From NCBI GenBank assembly GCA_903858385.1, contig CAIOIN010000113.1, forward strand, positions 1 to 10,981: 10,981 nucleotides of DNA, given 5' to 3'. How positions within the stretch are numbered: position 1 is the first letter of the stretch; the number at the start of each line of letters is the position of its first letter. Shown one piece after another: positions 1-5,372 of this stretch. A program made the translations under genes and the position numbers. A model generated the notes under the pieces. It saw only the letters and a program-made list of their open reading frames with translations. It had not been told where the DNA came from and did not search any database. This DNA is from an uncultured Microcaldota archaeon (GTDB lineage Archaea; Micrarchaeota; Micrarchaeia; Micrarchaeales; Micrarchaeaceae).

Positions 1-1
1 C

Positions 2-496
2 CGATCTGTGGCGAACCTGAAGAGCGTCTATATCTACGGCGCCTTCGGCGTGCTCACGATAATACTCGGCATACTGAACATCAAGGACTACCTCGCTCCC
101 AGGAGCCTCGGCTTTGCGATGGAGGTCCCGCTCCGCTGGAGGCCCAAGATGTTCGGCACGATGGACAAGATATTGTTCAAGTTCGCCTCCATACCCGCTG
201 CGTTCATTGCAGGGGTGCTTGTGACTGCATTCCTTCTTCCGTGCATAACCGGGCCATATTTCGTTGCAGGCAGCCTCCTGAAGGATCTGCCCATCAGCAC
301 GGCAATAGCGTGGCTTGCCTATTACAACTTCCTCTTCATATTCCCGATGCTCGTGATAACGGCCCTTGTCTATGCCAGCTTCACCAGCGTAGAGAAGGCG
401 CACGCCTTCAGGGAGAAGAACATACCCAAGCTCCATCTGTTAGCCGGACTGATGCTGCTGATCGTAGGCATAGTGATACTCTCACAGGTCCTGTAG
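2..496 (+). CDS. CcdA/DsbD-like transmembrane thiol-disulfide transporter, C-terminal part (5' partial)
   Basis: Integral membrane protein cut by the left edge. CcdA/DsbD proteins carry reducing equivalents across the membrane through two transmembrane cysteines, for cytochrome c maturation or extracytoplasmic thiol reduction. About four hydrophobic segments are visible (residues about 7-25, 58-82, 97-125 and 144-162, counted from the GTG at 8). The second ends in PCITGP, the proline-cysteine-glycine signature of the second half of this family. A charged linker of the VEKAHAFREKN kind follows, then a last membrane helix. The partner half with the other reactive cysteine is missing. The frame is open to the window edge, and the GTG at 8 falls at a mid-protein position, so the true start is probably upstream. 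A redox job is plausible next to the Fe-S protein that follows. Another polytopic membrane family cannot be excluded. Confidence 0.68.
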   Translation, partial: RSVANLKSVYIYGAFGVLTIILGILNIKDYLAPRSLGFAMEVPLRWRPKMFGTMDKILFKFASIPAAFIAGVLVTAFLLPCITGPYFVAGSLLKDLPISTAIAWLAYYNFLFIFPMLVITALVYASFTSVEKAHAFREKNIPKLHLLAGLMLLIVGIVILSQVL

Positions 497-521
497 CCAA
501 AGATTGCCGCTGCGGCTAGTT

Positions 522-529
522 CTTATATC
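522..529 (+). promoter_or_regulatory. TATA-like promoter element for the Fes-domain gene
   Basis: CTTATATC lies in the 87-bp gap after the CcdA-like gene. Archaeal initiation about 25 bp downstream would fall near 550, giving a short leader of some 30-40 nt before the GTG at 584 or ATG at 593. No clear Shine-Dalgarno sequence precedes either start. A short hairpin at 506-516 (four pairs) lies just upstream and is too weak to call a terminator. Confidence 0.4.
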
Positions 530-583
530 TATTCCTGCAATACCATCTTTCAAAGCGATGCGTGCGAAGAGCGAATCGCAAAA

Positions 584-769
584 GTGCATCAGATGGAATC
601 GAAAAAGATAGACCGGATAATAAAACTGCTGCCTGGGCGGAACTGCGGGGCGTGCGGCTTCGGCTCCTGCCGGGGGCTTGCCCGTGCCGTTTCCGATAAT
701 CCGGAAGCGGTCTATAACTGCGTCACGCTCGGACCGGAGGAAAAGGACTCGATACTGAACCTGAAGTGA
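584..769 (+). CDS. Small stand-alone Fes-type [4Fe-4S] cluster protein
   Basis: A 61-residue protein (58 if it starts at the ATG at 593) that is almost entirely one Fes domain. The motif LPGRNCGACGFGSC followed by a distant cysteine gives C21-x2-C24-x4-C29-x16-C46. This is the four-cysteine pattern that binds a [4Fe-4S] cluster in RnfB and in corrinoid/acetyl-CoA pathway subunits. Here it stands alone, with only a short lysine-rich start and an acidic end, so it is probably a small electron carrier or a detachable subunit. The partner is not visible. The GTG at 584 gives the longest form; the ATG at 593 is equally likely. Its TGA stop abuts the stop of the convergent Nudix gene with no base between. 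Domain call is secure, physiological role is not. Confidence 0.8.
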   Translation: MHQMESKKIDRIIKLLPGRNCGACGFGSCRGLARAVSDNPEAVYNCVTLGPEEKDSILNLK

Positions 770-1240
770 TCATGCTTTCTTGGGCAGGAAGCTGATGCTG
801 AAGCGCGATACCCTGTTCTTCTTGTCGAAGAAGAAGCTTGCATCGAATCTCTTTCTGCCGAACATCAAATCCAGCCAATACCGGTCGTCATCCCACATCC
901 TGTCGTAAGGTATACTATCGATGTCGAACCATTTCAGCCTGCCTTCGCTGGAATCCCTCATCCTTCCCGAAAAGCTCTTGCTCGAAAAGAGGTGCACGAC
1001 CCAGTCGGGGTTGCTGCCGCCAGCGAAAGAAAAGATGAGCTTGCCGTGCTCGAAGAGATTTTTCACATTCAGTCCGGTCTCTTCCCTCACCTCCCTGATT
1101 GCGCACTCCATCGGCGTTTCGCCTTTCTCCATCTTGCCTCCGGGGCAGTTCCAGTAGCCTTTGCTCACGCCCTGGTTGGCAAGTTTCAAAAGCACCTTAT
1201 CGCCTTTTATCAGATGGCAGTTCGCAGCATACACGGTCAT
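770..1240 (-). CDS. Nudix hydrolase, MTH1-like (putative 8-oxo-dGTP diphosphatase)
   Basis: A 156-residue Nudix protein, the same size as MTH1. The Nudix box is complete: G35-x5-E41-x7-R49-E50-V-R-E53-E54-T-G56-L57, which binds Mg2+ and hydrolyses a nucleoside diphosphate linked to X. Beyond the box it resembles MTH1/NUDT1: W30-N31 just before the PGGK stretch corresponds to the Trp-Asn pair with the base-contacting Asn33. M115-W116 followed by D118-D119 and the YW pair at 121-122 corresponds to the MTH1 segment containing Trp117, Asp119 and Asp120, which recognise 8-oxoguanine. The likely role is removal of oxidised purine dNTPs in the cytoplasm, going beyond a generic Nudix call. The start is the ATG at 1240, close to TATA-like boxes. 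It is divergent from the glycosyltransferase and convergent with the Fes gene. Substrate is inferred from residue correspondence recalled from memory, not from an alignment program. Confidence 0.88.
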   Translation of the reverse strand: MTVYAANCHLIKGDKVLLKLANQGVSKGYWNCPGGKMEKGETPMECAIREVREETGLNVKNLFEHGKLIFSFAGGSNPDWVVHLFSSKSFSGRMRDSSEGRLKWFDIDSIPYDRMWDDDRYWLDLMFGRKRFDASFFFDKKNRVSRFSISFLPKKA

Positions 1241-1290
1241 GTCAGCACCAAAATCTTTGCACGCAGAAGCTTTTTATTGCTGCGGTTAAA

Positions 1291-1300
1291 TCTTATATAG
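1291..1300. promoter_or_regulatory. Shared divergent TATA element between the Nudix and glycosyltransferase genes
   Basis: TCTTATATAG on the plus strand reads CTATATAAGA on the minus strand, so it can serve both directions. On plus, initiation about 26 bp on falls near 1322, at the GTG start at 1329, so that gene is probably leaderless or nearly so. On minus, initiation near 1270 gives about 30 nt of leader. A second minus-strand A/T box (AATAAAAAGC, 1277 down to 1268) would instead start close to the Nudix ATG. Confidence 0.5.
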
Positions 1301-1301
1301 C

Positions 1302-1320
1302 CGGCTGCAGCGTGCAGCCG
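1302..1320. promoter_or_regulatory. Perfect 8-bp inverted repeat in the divergent promoter, candidate operator
   Basis: CGGCTGCA (1302-1309), spacer GCG, then TGCAGCCG (1313-1320). The arms are perfectly complementary. It sits between the TATA element and the predicted start site of the glycosyltransferase, where a bound dimeric repressor would block polymerase. On the other strand it lies just upstream of the TATA box, where TFB contacts DNA. It could also be a hairpin, but little of it would be transcribed if the plus gene is leaderless. Confidence 0.4.
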
Positions 1321-1328
1321 CCTGTGTT

Positions 1329-2981
1329 GTGGTGGGCGCGATAAGCTTGATCGAGGAGTACCAGAGGCCGATAGTCGCAGCGCTTTTCATGCTCATAATA
1401 ATCAGCGCCCTCTACTTCTCGTTCACGCATTTCGAGGGCCCGAGCGAATACGGAGACGACCCAAACTACCTGTACATCGCATCTGGCGTACTCCACGGCA
1501 ACTTCCATCTTGATCCCGGCTACATATTCTCAACGAGGCTGACCGAGGCCTTCGCGATAGCGTTTTTCTATTACCTCTTCGGCATAAACAACCTGAGCTC
1601 TTCGCTCTGGAACATCACCTCATACATCGGCATCATCATCGTCACGTTCCTCTTCGTCCGGATGCTTTACGATGACAAGGCGGCGCTGCTCAGTGCGTTC
1701 GTCGCCAGCATCTTCCCGATAGTAACGGAGTACGCCGTCAACATCGGCGAGGACATACCGCTTACGTTCCTATGCTCGCTCGCCATACTGCTCTTCCTGT
1801 ACGGCGAGAGGCTGAAGAGCAAGGCGTACTATTTCTGCAGCGGTGCGCTGCTCGTGGCCGCGTGGCTGACGAGCTACGAAGCCGGCATAGTCATAGCGTT
1901 CGTCCTGCTCTACGGATTCATAGAGATAATACGAAAGAAGGCCAAGCTCGACCGCACGGGCATCTTCTTCGTCTACGGGATAGCGGTCATGTTCCTGATC
2001 GTCTTCGCATTCAGCCAGATGAACGCGAAGGCGCCCTTCATAACCATCACCGAGAATCTCAGGTTCTACAGCGGCGTCGGCACAAAGGTCAACGGCCTTC
2101 CGACCATACCGAGCACCAACCAGGATCTGATGTACTACCCGCGTTCGATGTTCCCGTACGAAATAATCCAGATGATCTCGCATCAAGGGGTCGTCGGGGC
2201 GGTAGAAAACCTCGTCGCGCTGATCGTCTCTCCGATGCAGAACAGCGAGTTCGGCTTCTACTTTTACCTGGTGCTGCCCATAATGCTCACATTGCTGCTA
2301 TTGAGGGAGAAGCGCGCGTACTTCGCCATCTTCTGGTTCACGATGCTTTTCCTTGCGCTTGAGTTCGGGCCCATGCACCTCGGCATAAGCACGAATCCGT
2401 TGCGGATAGACTACCTGCCGGCATACAGGCTCAACAGATTTTTGCTCGTCCTCACGGTGCCGCTCGCCGGCATAATCGGCATCGGCCTCGCGAAGCTGCT
2501 CGAATCCAAGGACAAATACGTGCTGCTGCTCGGAGCGCTTGCGGTGTGCATGGTCCTGACGGTGCTTTACCTGGCCAACTACAACACCAGCAATTTCTAC
2601 TACTATTGGCAGCATTACCCCCAGGAGCTGGTGATGCAGGCCGTGAATTTCATAAAGACCCTGCCCGCAACGACGACCGTCTACCTCGAAGGGACGTACA
2701 ACAACGCCAACGTCGGCTACAGCTCCAGCGAGATAAACACATATCTCGGGAACCCGCAGGGCAATAGGGTCAACTTCTCGATAACCGCCAGCACCGGCTG
2801 CAGCGCCTTCGCCGCGAACAGCTACGTGATCTGGTCCGGAAGTCCTCATTGCGCCAGCTGGCGCAACGTCCTTGACATAAAGACGCCGGACGACATACCC
2901 GCATTCATAGTGCAAGATGAGAACCCGCTTCTCAACTACAGACCGACAAACATTTATTATGTGGAGCCGCAAAACTCATAG
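1329..2981 (+). CDS. GT-C fold (GT39/ArnT-like) polytopic membrane glycosyltransferase
   Basis: A 550-residue membrane protein with about ten or more hydrophobic helices up to residue 417. GT-C enzymes transfer a sugar from a polyprenyl-phosphate donor to a protein or lipid on the outer side of the membrane. The first helix (residues 15-33) leads into a loop with D43-D44-P-N-Y, matching the acidic catalytic motif after TM1 in PMT/ArnT-type enzymes. After the last helix (398-417) comes a soluble stretch of about 130 residues, rich in Asn, Thr and aromatic residues. Its two cysteines, C491 and C508, could form an extracytoplasmic disulfide. The start is GTG 1329 (GTG 1332 also possible), placed by the TATA box. 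The carbamoyltransferase begins 15 bp after its stop, so the two are probably co-transcribed. Donor and acceptor cannot be told; a non-catalytic GT-C relative is possible. Confidence 0.7.
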   Translation: MVGAISLIEEYQRPIVAALFMLIIISALYFSFTHFEGPSEYGDDPNYLYIASGVLHGNFHLDPGYIFSTRLTEAFAIAFFYYLFGINNLSSSLWNITSYIGIIIVTFLFVRMLYDDKAALLSAFVASIFPIVTEYAVNIGEDIPLTFLCSLAILLFLYGERLKSKAYYFCSGALLVAAWLTSYEAGIVIAFVLLYGFIEIIRKKAKLDRTGIFFVYGIAVMFLIVFAFSQMNAKAPFITITENLRFYSGVGTKVNGLPTIPSTNQDLMYYPRSMFPYEIIQMISHQGVVGAVENLVALIVSPMQNSEFGFYFYLVLPIMLTLLLLREKRAYFAIFWFTMLFLALEFGPMHLGISTNPLRIDYLPAYRLNRFLLVLTVPLAGIIGIGLAKLLESKDKYVLLLGALAVCMVLTVLYLANYNTSNFYYYWQHYPQELVMQAVNFIKTLPATTTVYLEGTYNNANVGYSSSEINTYLGNPQGNRVNFSITASTGCSAFAANSYVIWSGSPHCASWRNVLDIKTPDDIPAFIVQDENPLLNYRPTNIYYVEPQNS

Positions 2982-2996
2982 GACATCGACGATAAC

Positions 2997-4736
2997 ATGG
3001 CAGTCATAGGCATAGGGGATTCGCACGACGCAGGCTGCGCGTTGGCCGACAAAGGCGTGGTGCTCTCCGCGCTGAACGAGGAGCGCTTCACAAAGAACAA
3101 GAACGAGACCGGTTTCCCCTCCAACTCGCTGCGCTTCATGCTTGGCCGCAACAACGATGACGTGCAGGCGGTAGCCCTTGCATGGATAGGCGGCAACGCT
3201 CTCGTGTCAAGGATATCGCCGTCATGGGACAAGAACAGGAGAAAGATGTGGCGCCGAGAGGTGCCCAAGCCATCAAGGCTGGGCATGCATTTCTCCAACA
3301 TGCTTTACAGGTTCTCGCAGGGGCAGCACCCCAGGGGCGCGTGGCGCGCTGCCGGGAACGCGGTCGGATCCTACGTGACCCACAAGCGATTAGGCGCTCT
3401 TGATCCGGAGCTCGCGAAAAAGAAGGTCTACGTCGTCGAGCACCATCTCGCGCACGCTTCAGCGGCATACTATTCGTCCGGCTTCAAGGAGGCGCTCATC
3501 GTGACGCTGGACGGCGCCGGAGACGGCCTGAGCGGGACCGTGTCGATAGGCGACAACGGGACCATAAAGCGATTGGCGGAATTCAACGCGAACACAAGCC
3601 TCGGCATCATGTACGGCGCAGCTACCTTGGCGTGCGACATGCGCTACAGCGAGGACGAGGGCAAGCTGATGAGCCTTGCGGCCTATTCATACCCATCAGA
3701 GATAAAGGAGCTCAACGACATCTGCCGCTACGACCGCGGCAAAGGGCAGCTAGTCTCAAAAACAAAGACGAGGAACGAGTTTCTGCTCGCGGAATACATG
3801 AAGGACCACCTGCTTGGAAAGTACAACCGGGAAGCGTTCGCCTACGCGATGCAATCGCACGTGGAGAAGCAGGTAACCGCAATAGTCGGTCATTGGATAT
3901 CGGAGACAAACATACACAACGTCGCGCTTGGCGGGGGCTTCTTCTCAAATGTCATAGCCAACATGGCGGTGGAGCGATTGAGCGGCGTGAAGAACCTGTT
4001 CGTCTTCCCGCACATGGGCGACGGCGGCCTCTCATACGGTGCCGCGATGTACGTCGATCACATGCTTAGCGGCAACTTCAGCGGCCGCCAGATCAGCGAC
4101 CTCTACCTCGGACCATCGTACACCGACGCGCAGATAGAAAAAGCATTGAAAGAAGCGAAGTCCAAGGGCAGGCTGGAATTCGAGCATGTAAAAGACCCTG
4201 CAACGTACGGCGCGGAGCTGATGGCCGATGACAATGAGATACTGCTCTGGTTCCAAGGAAGCATGGAGTACGGGCCGAGGGCGCTGGGCAACAGGAGCGT
4301 TCTATCAATGCCGGACAGCAAGGAGAACCGGGACAAGCTCAACCTGATCATAAAAAAGAGGCCCTACTACCAGCCCTTCGCGAGCACGATACTCGAAGAA
4401 GACGCGAAAAAACTGCTGAGCGATTATACGGTCCCGAACAGGTTCATGACCGGCGCGAACATGGTTCGGAAGGAACATCAAGACTACATGGTCGCAGCAT
4501 CGCATGTCGACCACACCACAAGGCCGCAGATATTGGGAAAGGAGAACGCGCTGTACCGGAAGTTACTGGAGAAAGTCAAGAAAAAAACCGGGGTGGGCGC
4601 AGTGCTGAACACAAGCCTGAACAAGCACGGCATGCCCATGGTGCTGGATCCTGACGATGCGATATGGACCCTGCAGAACACCGGCGCCGAAGTCCTGATC
4701 ATCGGAAATTACGCGGCAAGAAAATCAAGAAAGTAG
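2997..4736 (+). CDS. Carbamoyltransferase, NodU/TobZ family
   Basis: A 579-residue, full-length member of the family that makes carbamoyl-adenylate from carbamoyl phosphate and ATP and moves the carbamoyl group to a hydroxyl, often on a sugar. The N-terminal half is the Kae1-like ASKHA domain: an opening GIGDSHDAG with H10-D11, then NEERF. H149 and H153 (HHLAH) and D342 in the MGDGG segment sit where the metal ligands lie in this fold, with D172 in LDGAGDG. GGGFFSN (312-318) is another conserved loop. The C-terminal carbamoyltransferase domain is marked by EYGPRALGNRS (424-434) and the following RPYYQPFAS. No membrane segment or signal peptide, so it acts in the cytoplasm. ATG 2997 is the natural start; no strong Shine-Dalgarno sequence is seen. 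Its neighbour suggests it decorates a glycan or its lipid-linked precursor; the acceptor is inferred only from context. Confidence 0.93.
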   Translation: MAVIGIGDSHDAGCALADKGVVLSALNEERFTKNKNETGFPSNSLRFMLGRNNDDVQAVALAWIGGNALVSRISPSWDKNRRKMWRREVPKPSRLGMHFSNMLYRFSQGQHPRGAWRAAGNAVGSYVTHKRLGALDPELAKKKVYVVEHHLAHASAAYYSSGFKEALIVTLDGAGDGLSGTVSIGDNGTIKRLAEFNANTSLGIMYGAATLACDMRYSEDEGKLMSLAAYSYPSEIKELNDICRYDRGKGQLVSKTKTRNEFLLAEYMKDHLLGKYNREAFAYAMQSHVEKQVTAIVGHWISETNIHNVALGGGFFSNVIANMAVERLSGVKNLFVFPHMGDGGLSYGAAMYVDHMLSGNFSGRQISDLYLGPSYTDAQIEKALKEAKSKGRLEFEHVKDPATYGAELMADDNEILLWFQGSMEYGPRALGNRSVLSMPDSKENRDKLNLIIKKRPYYQPFASTILEEDAKKLLSDYTVPNRFMTGANMVRKEHQDYMVAASHVDHTTRPQILGKENALYRKLLEKVKKKTGVGAVLNTSLNKHGMPMVLDPDDAIWTLQNTGAEVLIIGNYAARKSRK

Positions 4737-4749
4737 CGGGAGTCAAATC

Positions 4750-5358
4750 CTACTGTTTGGCGTCGTGATCCGGGGGTTTGGTTTCCTCCTGCTTCGTTTC
4801 GATCAACGGCTGTGGGCCCTTAACTTCATCCTGTTTTGTCTCAATCAATGACGGTTTGACTTTCGTGGTTGACCGAGTTTTTCTGGTGGCCTTGTGCGCG
4901 CCTTTTTTAACATCATCCGATTTTTTGGTGAGGTGCTCCATCATCGCCCAGCTCGCCAACGAATCCACGACGCTAAGCATGGTCTGTATCCCAAGCAACG
5001 CCGCTGCCTCCAGATAACGGGCTTCTCCCAGGAAGAAGCCTATGCAGGTGCTCATCGGTATCATCACATTGCTCAGAACTATGGTCGTTATCTTGTGCAA
5101 GTAGTACCTCTTCGACTGCTTAGCCTTCATCTCCTCAATCTCTGCGGACTGCAGCTCCTCTTTTATAATTCCATAACTTTTTTCGTTCGAATGCATCTCC
5201 TTCCTAAGCAAGCGCAACTCATCCCTGAGCTGTTCATTATCCTTCTTAAGGGAATCAAGCCCTTCAAGTATGCTTTTGTAGCTCCTTTCCAGGGCTTCGC
5301 TGCCTTTCGCATTTTTATCCTCAGCCCCCTTATTCTTTTCCGAGAACACAATCCTCAT
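4750..5358 (-). CDS. Coiled-coil, two-TM membrane protein with repetitive charged tail, unknown function
   Basis: I do not recognise this 202-residue protein. Order of parts: a charged N-terminus; a long helix with heptad-like leucines and many Lys/Glu (about 23-83), probably a coiled coil; two hydrophobic helices (about 90-111 and 116-139) joined by a tight turn; and a 60-residue hydrophilic tail rich in Lys, Thr and Glu. The tail carries a tandem repeat: PSLIETKQDE and PQPLIETKQEE, 14 residues (42 bp) apart. A two-helix hairpin implies both ends lie on the same side of the membrane, most likely cytoplasmic. It starts 14 bp after the phosphoesterase stop, with GGTG about 7 nt before the ATG as a Shine-Dalgarno sequence, so the two share a transcript. 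A role as membrane tether or partner of that protein is my inference. It ends convergently 13 bp from the carbamoyltransferase. Confidence 0.72.
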   Translation of the reverse strand: MRIVFSEKNKGAEDKNAKGSEALERSYKSILEGLDSLKKDNEQLRDELRLLRKEMHSNEKSYGIIKEELQSAEIEEMKAKQSKRYYLHKITTIVLSNVMIPMSTCIGFFLGEARYLEAAALLGIQTMLSVVDSLASWAMMEHLTKKSDDVKKGAHKATRKTRSTTKVKPSLIETKQDEVKGPQPLIETKQEETKPPDHDAKQ

Positions 5359-5372
5359 TCAGTGCACCCCAT

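Noticed and set aside
506..516. GCCG-CTG-CGGC hairpin after the CcdA-like gene as a terminator
   Set aside because: Only four base pairs and no following T-tract.
558..611. 17-codon ATG frame overlapping the start of the Fes gene, a possible leader peptide
   Set aside because: No ribosome-binding signal and no attenuator-like codons; too short to support.
2298..2972. 224-codon minus-strand frame inside the glycosyltransferase gene
   Set aside because: A shadow of a strongly hydrophobic plus-strand gene; no start signal or motif.
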